Assembly (NCBI RefSeq): GCF_001642935.1
Contig: NZ_CP016761.1
Span: 682,001 to 746,000 of the forward strand
Source of the DNA: Fictibacillus arsenicus
GTDB taxonomy: Bacteria; Bacillota; Bacilli; Bacillales; Fictibacillaceae
DNA: 64,000 bases
Reading direction: 5' to 3'
Shown: positions 27,281-35,611 of the stretch, piece after piece
How positions within the stretch are numbered: the first letter of the stretch is position 1
How the letters are laid out: the number at the start of each line of letters is the position of its first letter
The notes under the pieces: generated by a model
Databases searched by the model: none
Told to the model about the DNA's origin: nothing
Seen by the model: the letters and a program-made list of their open reading frames with translations, nothing else
Program-made: the position numbers and the translations under genes

Positions 27281-28485
27281 TGAAAGAGGTTGTTATTGTT
27301 GACGCTGTCCGAACACCGATCGGCCGCTATAAAGGTGTTCTAAAGTCAGTAAGACCGGACGATCTTGGTGCAGTCGTTATTTCAGCTCTATTAGAAAGAA
27401 ATTCAGCATTGCCTCCATCGGACATTGAAGAAGTTATTTTTGGGAATGCAAACGGAGCTGGTGAAGACAATCGAAACGTAGCCCGTATGTCTGCGCTTTT
27501 GGCAGGACTGCCTGTTGAGGTTGGCGGAACAACGATCAATCGCCTTTGCGGATCAGGAATGGATGCGGTAATCTATGCTGCGCGTGCCATCATGGCAGGT
27601 GAAGGCGATGTATTTATTGCTGGAGGAACAGAGAGCATGACGAGGGCACCTTTAGTTATGGGTAAACCGGAAGTCGAATATCCGCGCGGCGATATGAAGA
27701 TGTTCGATACGACGATCGGCTGGCGTTTTGTTAATCCGCTTATGCATGAAAAATTCGGAACAGATTCTATGCCTGAAACGGCAGAGAATGTAGCGAAGAA
27801 ATATGACATCTCAAGAGAAGCACAAGATCAGTTCGCATTCAGTTCTCAGCAAAAAGCTAAAAAAGCGATGGAACAAGACCGATTTAAAGATGAGATCGTA
27901 CCCGTGAGATTAGTTGACCGAAAAGGAAATGAAACGTGGGTGACAGAAGATGAGCATCCTCGTCCAGAAACTTCACTGGAGAAGCTCGGGACACTTAAAC
28001 CGTTGTTTAAAGACGGAACTGTGACGGCAGGAAACGCTTCAGGGGTAAATGATGGAGCATCCGCACTTTTATTAATGAGCCGTGAAAAAGCGGATGAGCT
28101 AGGTCTTAAACCGTTAGCAAGGTATGTATCTTCAGGTGTGGCTGGATTAGAACCTGCGATCATGGGTGTTGGACCGATCGAAGCATCACGTAAAGCATTA
28201 AAACGTGCAGGCTTATCTGTGACTGATTTGGACTTGATCGAATTGAATGAGGCATTTGCTTCACAATCATTGGCATGCATGTACGAACTTGGACTAGATT
28301 CAGAAAAAGTAAACGTAAACGGCGGTGCCATTGCATTCGGTCATCCGCTTGGAGCAAGCGGTGCAAGGATTTTGACGACGCTGATCCATGAAATGAAAAA
28401 GCAAGGTTCGCGCTACGGTCTTGCGACAATGTGTATTGGTGTAGGGCAGGGAATCGCTTCTGTTGTTGAAGCCATTAATGAGTAG
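27280..28485 (+). CDS. paaJ: Thiolase, PaaJ-like (3-oxoadipyl-CoA thiolase)
   Basis: 401 residues. Nucleophilic Cys in NRLCGSGMDA (about residue 90), His in GHPLGASG (about 354) and second Cys in CIGVGQG (about 385). It cleaves 3-oxoadipyl-CoA to succinyl-CoA and acetyl-CoA, ending the pathway. The start overlaps the paaH stop. The family also includes acetoacetyl-CoA thiolases; context decides for PaaJ. Confidence 0.9.
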   Translation: MKEVVIVDAVRTPIGRYKGVLKSVRPDDLGAVVISALLERNSALPPSDIEEVIFGNANGAGEDNRNVARMSALLAGLPVEVGGTTINRLCGSGMDAVIYAARAIMAGEGDVFIAGGTESMTRAPLVMGKPEVEYPRGDMKMFDTTIGWRFVNPLMHEKFGTDSMPETAENVAKKYDISREAQDQFAFSSQQKAKKAMEQDRFKDEIVPVRLVDRKGNETWVTEDEHPRPETSLEKLGTLKPLFKDGTVTAGNASGVNDGASALLLMSREKADELGLKPLARYVSSGVAGLEPAIMGVGPIEASRKALKRAGLSVTDLDLIELNEAFASQSLACMYELGLDSEKVNVNGGAIAFGHPLGASGARILTTLIHEMKKQGSRYGLATMCIGVGQGIASVVEAINE

Positions 28486-28497
28486 GAGGATTATCCG

Positions 28498-29274
28498 ATG
28501 AGTGCCATTTTATATGAAGTAAAAGACCATGTTGCCTATGTAACATTGAACCGTCCTGAGGTATTGAACTGTTTTAACTATGCAACGCTAAAAGAACTAG
28601 AAGAGACAGTCGAAGACATTCATCACAACAATGACGTCCGTGTTGTTATTTTTACAGGAGCAGGAGAGAAAGCATTCAGTGCAGGGGCTGATTTAAAAGA
28701 GCGCCGTACACTGACAGAATCTGAAGTTCGACGCAACGTACGTAAGATCCGTGATGTGTTTTCTGCGGTAGAAGCTTTGCCTCAGCCTACAATCTGTGCG
28801 ATCAACGGCCACGCGTTTGGCGGAGGATTTGAGCTTGCGCTAGCTTGTGATCTTCGCGTTTCTGTAAGAGAAGCTTCCATGGGGTTAACAGAACTTAGCT
28901 GGGCAATCATTCCAGGAGCTGGTGGAACGCAGCGCTTGCCAAGACTGATCGGTCAGGCAAAAGCGATGGAGCTAATTTTAACAGCGAAAAAGATGATGGC
29001 AGAAGAGGCATTTTCTTATGGTATCTTAAACCAGGTAACATCCAGAGAAGAATTGAAGGCTGTCTGTGAGAACTATGCGTCGCTTATTATGAAGAATGGA
29101 CCTGTTGCGGTACAGCAAGCAAAATATGCGATCAAATATGGAAGCGAAGTTGATCTTCAGACAGGCTTGGCTATCGAGGCTAAAGCGTATGAAGTGACGA
29201 TTCCTACAAAAGACCGAATGGAAGCACTTGTTGCTTTTGGAGAAAAAAGACCACCTGTATTCAAAGGAGAGTAA
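28498..29274 (+). CDS. Third crotonase of the paa cluster
   Basis: 258 residues, RBS TAGGAGGA. Crotonase fold with FSAGADLKERR and GHAFGGGFELALACDLRVS; the ELSWAIIPGAGGTQRLPR segment supplies a catalytic Glu/Gly pattern typical of enoyl-CoA hydratases. It is one more crotonase than the PaaF and PaaG steps require. Because no MaoC-type PaaZ domain is present, it could be the oxepin-CoA hydrolase; that is inference. Confidence 0.87.
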   Translation: MSAILYEVKDHVAYVTLNRPEVLNCFNYATLKELEETVEDIHHNNDVRVVIFTGAGEKAFSAGADLKERRTLTESEVRRNVRKIRDVFSAVEALPQPTICAINGHAFGGGFELALACDLRVSVREASMGLTELSWAIIPGAGGTQRLPRLIGQAKAMELILTAKKMMAEEAFSYGILNQVTSREELKAVCENYASLIMKNGPVAVQQAKYAIKYGSEVDLQTGLAIEAKAYEVTIPTKDRMEALVAFGEKRPPVFKGE

Positions 29275-29343
29275 CTTGTTTTCGCTCATATTGTTCTGGT
29301 AGGATTATACAGACAATTACAGGTACAAATGAGGTTAAATACA

Positions 29344-30237
29344 ATGCAAAACAGTTTAAACACACGTTCCATGATTTTTACCCTTTATGGGGATTATATA
29401 AGGCATTATGGAAGTGAAATATGGATCGGCAGCCTGATTCGTCTTTTAGAAGAGTTTGGCCATAATGAACAAGCTGTAAGGGCAGCTATTTCAAGAATGA
29501 ACAAACAGGGATGGATCGCTGCCAGAAAGCAAGGAAACAAAAGTTATTATTACTTAACCGAACGCGGTAAAAAGCGGATGGATGAGGCTGCAAAAAGAAT
29601 ATTTAAAGTGCAGCAGGAACCATGGAACGGGGAATGGCTGATGTTCACCTACACCATTCCTGAAGAAAAAAGAAGCATTAGGGATGAACTTCGTAAAGAG
29701 CTTGTATGGAGCGGCTTCGGGCTCCTCGCAAACAGCTTTTGGATTTCGCCTCATCAGTCTTCTGAACAGGTTCAGTTGATGATCGATAAATATCAGATCG
29801 AAGACTACGTTCATTCATTTACGGCCGTTTATAATGGTCCTAATGAGAATGAAAAGCTCGTTTCTGAGTGCTGGGATCTCAATGATATCAACACGAAATA
29901 CAATGAGTTTATCGTGACTTATTCACAAAAATATGTGATCGATAAGAACAAGATCGAAAAAGGCGAAATGACGGACGGGGAATGCTTTGTTGAACGGACG
30001 AAGCTTGTTCATGAATACCGGAAGTTCCTTTTTATCGATCCAGGTTTGCCACAGGAACTTCTGCCTGCTGAATGGCTCGGCGATCATGCGGCATCTTTGT
30101 TCAGTGATTATTATCGCGCACTTGCAGGACCTGCAAGCCGTTTCTTTGAAAGTATCTATTCAGATGGAAATGCCCTAAAAAAGAATTCGGAATTTGATGC
30201 ACTGAATCATCCGTTGATTCAGGAGAATCGGTCTTAG
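29344..30237 (+). CDS. paaX: PaaX-family repressor
   Basis: 297 residues from ATG 29344, with GAGG eight bases upstream; ATG 29329 is in frame but has a poorer RBS. The N-terminus (about 1-90) is a winged helix (GSLIRLLEEFGHNEQAVRA, then KQGNKSYYYLTERG). The rest is the PaaX C-terminal domain (FGLLANSFWISPHQ). PaaX proteins repress paa genes and are released by phenylacetyl-CoA. It is the last plus-strand gene of the cluster. Confidence 0.92.
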   Translation: MQNSLNTRSMIFTLYGDYIRHYGSEIWIGSLIRLLEEFGHNEQAVRAAISRMNKQGWIAARKQGNKSYYYLTERGKKRMDEAAKRIFKVQQEPWNGEWLMFTYTIPEEKRSIRDELRKELVWSGFGLLANSFWISPHQSSEQVQLMIDKYQIEDYVHSFTAVYNGPNENEKLVSECWDLNDINTKYNEFIVTYSQKYVIDKNKIEKGEMTDGECFVERTKLVHEYRKFLFIDPGLPQELLPAEWLGDHAASLFSDYYRALAGPASRFFESIYSDGNALKKNSEFDALNHPLIQENRS

Positions 30238-30279
30238 TAAATTCATTTTCAAAAGAGTAATTGCCTACAAAACTTTTAA

Positions 30280-30450
30280 AAGTCATCATTGATAAGTTGA
30301 TTGGAGCGCAAGGTGCGAGACTCCTGCGGGATCAGTGGGACAGGTGAGACTCCTAAGGGCGCAAAGCGCCTTGGAGGCTCACCGCACACCCCGCGGAAAG
30401 CGAGTACCTGGAGCGGAAATCAACCACTTTCAATAGCAACAAAGGTTAAC
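30280..30450 (-). repeat. Interspersed repeat, reverse copy
   Basis: Core 30296-30434 reads TTGATTGGAGCGCAAGGT, GCGAGACTCCTGCGGGAT ... CCCCGCGGAAAGCGAG and GCGGAAATCAACCACTT. The inner hairpin is GGGCGC with GCGCCTT. It lies between paaX and the convergent paaY-like gene. Confidence 0.85.
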
Positions 30451-30452
30451 TA

Positions 30453-30486
30453 AAAAGCACTTTCGCATCTATGAACGAAAGTGCTT
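30453..30486 (-). terminator. Terminator of the gamma-carbonic-anhydrase gene
   Basis: Stem AAGCACTTTCG with CGAAAGTGCTT; on the minus strand it is followed by TTTTT. Confidence 0.8.
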
Positions 30487-30495
30487 GCTAGTGGA

Positions 30496-31011
30496 CTACT
30501 TTTTAAGTTCAGCGGCAAATTGCTTTCCTTTTTCGTAATACGTGTCGATTGTAAGCTGGATTAGCTTTAAGTCCTCATCGTTCAGTTCACGGATGACTTT
30601 GCCGGGTGAACCCATAACCATGACCCGCGGCGGAATTTTTTTGCCTGGGGGAATCAATGTGTTTGCACCGATAAAGGCTTGTTCACCGATTTCGACACCA
30701 TCGAGGATCGTGGAGCCCATGCCTACGAGCGCACCTTTTTTTATCGTACATCCATGGAGGATGACGTTATGCCCGATTGAAACTTCATCTTCAAGAACAA
30801 GCGGGTATCCTTCATAAAGGTGAAGTGTACAGTTATCTTGAACGTTTGTTTTTTTACCGATTGAGATAGGACCTTCATCACCGCGAAGGACGCTGTTAAA
30901 CCAGATGCTTGCCCCTTCACCGATTGTTACGTCACCAATGACGTGAGCACCTGGAGCTATAAAAGCGCTTTCATGAACTTCTGGCGTTTTTCCGTTAAAT
31001 GAATATTTCAT
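30496..31011 (-). CDS. Left-handed beta-helix protein, PaaY/gamma-carbonic anhydrase family
   Basis: 171 residues made of hexapeptide repeats (IGEGASIWFNSVL, IGHNVILHGC, IGEQAFIGANT), giving a trimeric left-handed beta-helix with His ligands for zinc at subunit interfaces. In other bacteria PaaY of this family is a thioesterase that salvages CoA from dead-end adducts of the pathway. B. subtilis YtoA is also similar, so the assignment to the paa pathway rests on its position beside paaX. Confidence 0.85.
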   Translation of the reverse strand: MKYSFNGKTPEVHESAFIAPGAHVIGDVTIGEGASIWFNSVLRGDEGPISIGKKTNVQDNCTLHLYEGYPLVLEDEVSIGHNVILHGCTIKKGALVGMGSTILDGVEIGEQAFIGANTLIPPGKKIPPRVMVMGSPGKVIRELNDEDLKLIQLTIDTYYEKGKQFAAELKK

Positions 31012-31077
31012 ATGAGCCTCCCTGGAAATAGGTTGATAGGTTCAGTATAACAAAGGAACAAAAGGGAGGTGGAAAAT

Positions 31078-32028
31078 TTGAATCCGGTTTGTGAAAAGTT
31101 AAATATCGAGTTCCCAATTATTCAAGGCGGGATGGGAAATGTGAGCAATGCTGAACTTGCTTCAGCTATCTCGAACGCTGGGGGATTAGGGACGATCGGT
31201 GCCGGAACAATGCCGGCAGATGAGGTTGAAAAGCTGATTGTTGCAACAAAAGGGATGACAGAGCGCCCATTTGCTGTTAATGTACCTTTAACTGTAGCAT
31301 CAGACGTAAAGGAAATTCTTAAGCTTCTCATAAAACACAACGTTCAAGTCGTTTCCCTTTCAGCAGGCAATCCAGCGCCTTACATACCGAAATTAAAGGA
31401 ACACGGAATTAAAGTGATTACGGTGATCGCTTCAGTCTATCATGCGAAAAAAGCAGAAGCAGCAGGTGCAGATCTGCTGGTTGCAGAAGGTTATGAAGCG
31501 GCAGGGTTAAACTCGCCGTATGAAACGACAACGATGGTTCTGCTTCCGCAAGTCAGCAGAAGTGTTTCCATTCCTGTCATAGCAGCAGGAGGAATAGCTG
31601 ATGGAAGCGGGTTAGCAGCAGCTTTTGCTCTTGGTGCTCAAGGTGTACAGATGGGAACTCGTTTTATTGCGACAAAAGAAGCTCCGTTTCATGAAGTCTA
31701 TAAGACATCTCTCTTGCAGGCCGATGATACGAAAACGATGATCGTCGGACGTTCAATAGGAAAGATCCGGAGAATTTACGATACGCCTTATGCCCAGAAG
31801 CTGATACAGCTTGAAAAAAACGGCGTTACATCAGAAGAGTTTCTTGAACATACAACGGAAGACCGTCATATTTTAGGGGCAGTAAAAGGTGATCTTGAGA
31901 ATGGTTTTATTAACAGCGGGCAGGTTGCGGGTGCGATTACAGACATTCCAACCGTGAAAGAACTGCTTGAAACTATGATGAAAGAAGCGAAAGAAACAGT
32001 TAGTTTATTAAACAAACGTTTAATATAG
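31078..32028 (+). CDS. Nitronate monooxygenase / FabK-like flavoenzyme
   Basis: 316 residues. TTG 31078 is preferred over GTG 31069 because AAAGGGAGG ends eight bases before it. TIM-barrel FMN enzyme with IEFPIIQGGMGNVSNAELA, the AGGIADGSGLAAA phosphate-binding loop and QGVQMGTRFIAT. Family members oxidise nitronates or reduce enoyl-ACP (FabK). It is divergent to the PaaY-like gene and followed by a transporter. Near its stop lies an imperfect copy of the TTAAACA palindrome. Confidence 0.86.
   Translation: MNPVCEKLNIEFPIIQGGMGNVSNAELASAISNAGGLGTIGAGTMPADEVEKLIVATKGMTERPFAVNVPLTVASDVKEILKLLIKHNVQVVSLSAGNPAPYIPKLKEHGIKVITVIASVYHAKKAEAAGADLLVAEGYEAAGLNSPYETTTMVLLPQVSRSVSIPVIAAGGIADGSGLAAAFALGAQGVQMGTRFIATKEAPFHEVYKTSLLQADDTKTMIVGRSIGKIRRIYDTPYAQKLIQLEKNGVTSEEFLEHTTEDRHILGAVKGDLENGFINSGQVAGAITDIPTVKELLETMMKEAKETVSLLNKRLI
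32008..32023. promoter_or_regulatory. Near-match to the TTAAACA-N2-TGTTTAA palindrome
   Basis: TTAAACA-AA-CGTTTAA, 13 of 14 arm positions matching. It overlaps the end of the upstream coding region and lies 43 bases before the transporter start. Codon use may explain it, so confidence is low. Confidence 0.25.
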
Positions 32029-32065
32029 GCTAGTTGTATTTGTAATAGAGGGGGAAGTTTAGATT

Positions 32066-33415
32066 ATGAATCAGCAAGATCAGTGGACGTCGAAGTTAGC
32101 CTTTATTTTAGCAGCAGCAGGATCCGCAATCGGACTCGGAGCAATTTGGAAGTTTCCTTATGTAGTCGGGACAAGCGGTGGAGGAGCGTTTTTCCTTATC
32201 TTTTTATTGTTTACTTTTTTAGTAGGTTTTCCGCTTTTAATGGCTGAATTTGTAATCGGCCGCGGAGCGCAGAAAGAAGCTGTCTCTGCTTACCGAACAC
32301 TTGCGCCTGGATCTGCATGGCCATGGCTTGGACGCATGGGTGTAGCAACTGCATTTATTCTATTATCCTTTTACAGTGTAATCGGCGGATGGATCGTCCT
32401 TTATCTAGGTAAGAGTTTTTCAGGTGATTTTTTCAAAAATGATTTTGGGGCAATGTTCGGAGAGTCGATCTCAAGCCCTTGGCCGGTACTGATTTCACAG
32501 TTTATCTTTATGATCATAACTATCTATGTCGTTAGCCGCGGAATCAAAAACGGTATCGAGAAAGCAAACCAGATTATGATGCCTGCTCTTTTCGTTTTGT
32601 TTGTTGTGCTGATTGTGCGTTCATTGACTTTGGACAATGCGATGGAAGGTGTAAAATTCTTCTTGCTTCCTGACTTTTCAGAGATCGGCGGAGACGATAT
32701 TCTATTCGCGCTTGGCCAGTCATTCTTCTCTTTAAGTGTCGGTATTTCAGTAATGGTAACGTACAGCTCGTATTTAGGTAAGAATGAAAGCTTAACGAAA
32801 TCAGCTACAACCATCGTTTTGCTTAACGTATTAATTTCATTGCTTGCTGGATTGGCAATCTTCCCAGGAGTATTCTCGCTAGGACTTGAGCCTGCAGAAG
32901 GACCGGGATTATTGTTCGTAGTACTGCCGGCAGTGTTTGATCAGATCGTATTTGGACAATTTTTCTTTATCATTTTCTTAGCTCTTTTCTTGTTCGCAAC
33001 ATTAACATCAGCGTTCTCTATGCTTGAAATCATTGTTGCATCGATCACAAAAGGGACTTTAACGAACCGTGCAAAATGGTCTTGGATCATCGGATTGCTT
33101 ATCTTTGCTGCAGGTATTCCTTCAGCGCTATCAATGGGTGTGCTGTCTGATGTGACTCTGTTCGGCAAGACGATCTTTGATCTATTAGACTACTTGGTTA
33201 GTAATATCTTGCTTCCGCTTGGTGCTCTATTTATCGCACTATTCGTTGGATATCGATATCCAAAGGATCTATTGCTTCAAGAGTTTAAAGCAGGGTCATC
33301 CGTTACGGTTAAAGGATTTGCATTATGGCTCATGTTAGTCCGTTATATTGTTCCAGTTATTATTTTCATTGTTTTCCTTAACACGCTTGGCGTATTTAAA
33401 ATGATCACAGGCTGA
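32066..33415 (+). CDS. Sodium-dependent transporter of the NSS (SNF) family
   Basis: 449 residues with eleven or twelve membrane helices. The N-terminal sodium/substrate motif reads AGSAIGLGAIWKFPY, and GGAFFLIFLLFT follows, as in bacterial LeuT/TnaT-like carriers; B. subtilis YocR and YhdH are similar. Substrates in the family are amino acids, including aromatic ones. Its position between a phenylacetate cluster and a phenylalanine dehydrogenase operon makes aromatic amino acid uptake an attractive but unproven role. Confidence 0.88.
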   Translation: MNQQDQWTSKLAFILAAAGSAIGLGAIWKFPYVVGTSGGGAFFLIFLLFTFLVGFPLLMAEFVIGRGAQKEAVSAYRTLAPGSAWPWLGRMGVATAFILLSFYSVIGGWIVLYLGKSFSGDFFKNDFGAMFGESISSPWPVLISQFIFMIITIYVVSRGIKNGIEKANQIMMPALFVLFVVLIVRSLTLDNAMEGVKFFLLPDFSEIGGDDILFALGQSFFSLSVGISVMVTYSSYLGKNESLTKSATTIVLLNVLISLLAGLAIFPGVFSLGLEPAEGPGLLFVVLPAVFDQIVFGQFFFIIFLALFLFATLTSAFSMLEIIVASITKGTLTNRAKWSWIIGLLIFAAGIPSALSMGVLSDVTLFGKTIFDLLDYLVSNILLPLGALFIALFVGYRYPKDLLLQEFKAGSSVTVKGFALWLMLVRYIVPVIIFIVFLNTLGVFKMITG

Positions 33416-33422
33416 TCTAATT

Positions 33423-33456
33423 GACGCAGACCATATTTGGTTCTGCGTCTTTTTTA
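33423..33456 (+). terminator. Intrinsic terminator after the NSS transporter
   Basis: Stem GACGCAGA with TCTGCGTC, then seven bases rich in T. Confidence 0.85.
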
Positions 33457-33502
33457 TGCTTATAATAGAGCAGAGTACTAAAGTGAAAGGATGATTTTTA
33501 AG

Positions 33503-34222
33503 ATGCTACAAAATAAAGTTGCTGTTATAACAGGCGCTACCCGCGGATGCGGTAAGGCCATTGCAGAAAAATTAGGAACTCTTGGTGCAAAATTAACGTT
33601 AGTAGGTTCATCTGAGGGTATTTATGAAACAGCGGACGAACTGAAAAATAGAGGTTATGATGTTCTTGCAGTAAAAGCTGACGTATCAAATGAAACAGAT
33701 GTAGCTGATCTTTTTAAACAAACGTTTGATCATTTCGGAAAAATAGATATTTTGGTAAACAACGCAGGTGTTGGACAGTTTAAATTGGCCGAGGAGCACT
33801 CTTTAGCAGACTTTCAAAAGATGTTTGAAGTAAACGTTCAAGGTGTTTTCCTTTGCAGCACAGCAGTAGTTCCGCACATGAAAGAGCGCAAGGAAGGAAC
33901 GATCATTACGATTTCTTCTGATGTTGGACGAAGAACAATTGCAAACGGTTCTGTATACACCGCTACAAAATATGCTGTACAAGGTTTCTCTGGTTCGCTA
34001 GCTCAAGAGCTTCGCGAGTTTGGTGTACGAGTAGGTACGGTAAATCCAGGGGCAATTGATACGTATTTTGCAGATAGTGAACCGGGCCTTGATTTTAAAG
34101 AAGACTGGCTGAAGGTGACAGACATCGCAGAAGCAGTTGCATATATGGCAAGTGCACCAAAGCATATGGTCGTTGACGAGATCATGCTTCATCCACTTTC
34201 ACAGGAATATCCAAACGTATAA
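33503..34222 (+). CDS. Short-chain dehydrogenase/reductase
   Basis: 239 residues from ATG 33503 (AAAGGATG upstream); ATG 33491 would abut the RBS. Classical SDR: cofactor motif TGATRGCGKAIA, NNAG, catalytic Ser in ISSDVG and YTATK with Tyr and Lys. Substrate unknown. It ends 16 bases before the selenocysteine-type peroxiredoxin gene, which has its own strong RBS, so the two are probably one operon and may share a redox role. Confidence 0.88.
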   Translation: MLQNKVAVITGATRGCGKAIAEKLGTLGAKLTLVGSSEGIYETADELKNRGYDVLAVKADVSNETDVADLFKQTFDHFGKIDILVNNAGVGQFKLAEEHSLADFQKMFEVNVQGVFLCSTAVVPHMKERKEGTIITISSDVGRRTIANGSVYTATKYAVQGFSGSLAQELREFGVRVGTVNPGAIDTYFADSEPGLDFKEDWLKVTDIAEAVAYMASAPKHMVVDEIMLHPLSQEYPNV

Positions 34223-34238
34223 AAAGGAGGCTGTTCCC

Positions 34239-34802
34239 ATGGACTTGAATCAAAAATTGATTTCAATTGATCGTTCTGAGGCTGTAGTCCTGCGTGATTT
34301 GTTAGGTAAAGATAAGACATTCGTGGCTTTAGTCAGACACCTTGGCTGACCGTTCTGTCAGCATTTCCTTGCGCAGTTGCGCAAGTCATTCGATGAGTTT
34401 GAAGCGCGTTCGGTTAAGGTAGTCATTGTTTCACCTGCCGATCGGGAACAGATTGAAAAGTTTTTAGAAGTTCATGGTCCGTACCCTTTTAACATTTATG
34501 GAGATCCACAAATGAATGTATATAAGGAGATGGGAAATCACCGGTTCTCTACTTTGAAGAGCCTGGCCTATGTAGGCGCTGGGATTTTGAGCGGTAAAGC
34601 GAAGATAAGCGACATTATTCCGAAAGAAGAGAAGAAAAGAAAGCTTTTCTTTAGTGCAGTCAAGAATCAGGACGTAAATGTTCAAGGAAGTTCATGGCTG
34701 TTTGACCGCGACGGTGAAGTCTTGTGGAAGCACATGGATGATTCACCGAAAGATCATGCACGAGTGAAGGAGATTTTGAAGCAGGTCAGCGAAAACAAAT
34801 AA
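34239..34802 (+). CDS. AhpC/TSA-like (peroxiredoxin-like) protein with in-frame TGA, probable selenoprotein
   Basis: 187 residues if TGA 34347-34349 is read as selenocysteine at position 37. The frame is the same before and after the TGA, RBS AAAGGAGG precedes ATG 34239, and the residues around it, VRHLG-U-PFCQHFLAQLRK, match the redox loop of AhpC-TSA_2-like proteins, in which that position is Cys, giving a U-x-x-C pair with Cys40. Downstream motifs (VIVSPADREQIEKF, FNIYGDPQMNVYKEMG, SSWLFDRDGEVLW) are intact. A 7-bp hairpin lies 18 bases after the TGA. A stop mutation or sequencing error is the alternative. If it were read as a stop, a 36-residue fragment and a start-less remainder would result. 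Confidence 0.8.
34368..34385 (+). promoter_or_regulatory. Candidate bacterial SECIS element
   Basis: CTTGCGC and GCGCAAG form a perfect 7-bp stem with tetraloop AGTT. It starts 18 bases after the TGA and the loop is about 26-29 bases after it, within the window known for SelB-recognised hairpins, and the loop has a G at position two. Confidence 0.65.
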
Positions 34803-34819
34803 GGTTTGAAGTTGAAAGG

Positions 34820-34846
34820 ACCCTGTCACATGGAAAGTGGCAGGGT
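34820..34846 (+). terminator. Terminator after the peroxiredoxin-like gene
   Basis: Ten-bp stem ACCCTGTCAC with GTGGCAGGGT (one G-U pair), loop of seven, then a broken T-rich tail. Confidence 0.65.
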
Positions 34847-34910
34847 TCTTGGCTTATTTTAGGCAAATGGAAAGTAATTTAAGCTGTTAAAGTTCGCTTG
34901 AATGAGTTTA

Positions 34911-35003
34911 TTACATAAAAAGTTGTATCCATCACATAAAAAACCAGCTTCATCACATAAAAAACTGCTGTAATTACATAAAAAAGGAGTGTCATCACAT
35001 AAT
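34911..35003 (-). repeat. Period-21 intergenic array, core TTTTTATGTGAT on the minus strand (5 units)
   Basis: On the plus strand ACATAA begins at 34913, 34934, 34955, 34976 and 34997: four steps of exactly 21. The core is (A)T(C/T)ACATAAAAA and the nine or so intervening bases vary. It lies between two convergent genes. Confidence 0.9.
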
Positions 35004-35035
35004 TTAACATAATATGTAAAATGACATAGATCGGA

Positions 35036-35458
35036 TTACTTCACTTCAGCCTCAATCTCAATCTTCCTGCTTGGCCGGCGGTTCGCTTCCGATTTAATCC
35101 ACGCACGGATACCTTTACCGGCAAACGGCTCATCTGCAAAACGAGGAATGATATGAAAGTGGGCGTGAGGTATGCTCTGTCCGCCAACGGGCTTAACGTT
35201 CCAACCGGTACTGTAACCATCAGGTCCGTACGTTTCATCCAGCAGTTTCTTCGCTTTTTGCATTAATTCATATGTATCCATCCACTCTTTTTCACTTAAA
35301 TCAAATACGGTTTCAACATGGGCTTTTGAGATGACTAAGCCCGCACCTTCCAAAATATCCTGTGCTTTCGGACTTTGGATAAAATAACAGCTTTCATTCT
35401 CAAAGACTATTTTCTGTTCTGGAAAATTCATAGGATTGCAAAATAAACATTCTTTCAT
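35036..35458 (-). CDS. HIT-family hydrolase
   Basis: 140 residues from ATG 35458 (minus-strand RBS GGAGGTG); a longer upstream frame lacks an RBS. The histidine triad reads HAHFHIIPR near residue 98, and a CxxC (CLFC) near the N-terminus may bind zinc. HIT proteins hydrolyse nucleotide conjugates. Divergent from the thioesterase gene. Confidence 0.85.
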   Translation of the reverse strand: MKECLFCNPMNFPEQKIVFENESCYFIQSPKAQDILEGAGLVISKAHVETVFDLSEKEWMDTYELMQKAKKLLDETYGPDGYSTGWNVKPVGGQSIPHAHFHIIPRFADEPFAGKGIRAWIKSEANRRPSRKIEIEAEVK

Positions 35459-35611
35459 TGAAAAAACACCTCCGCCTTTATTTTTGCATATTTTCCACAT
35501 TTCTTACAAATGGAACAATTCGGGCGATTCATTGACCGCTTATCACACAAAATGCTATGATATCGTTAAGAAAACGTTATATAAATTAGATGAAAGATAT
35601 GAGGTGTATGC

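Noticed and set aside
27846-28331. Antisense open frame of 161 codons in the thiolase gene
   Set aside because: Shadow of the thiolase reading frame: no RBS, no recognisable family and low-complexity composition. The same applies to the long antisense frames at 39525-39947 and 40064-40528.
34347-34349. TGA as a simple nonsense mutation making a pseudogene
   Set aside because: Not excluded, but less likely: the flanking frame is otherwise intact, the TGA falls exactly on a redox Cys position and a SECIS-like hairpin follows.
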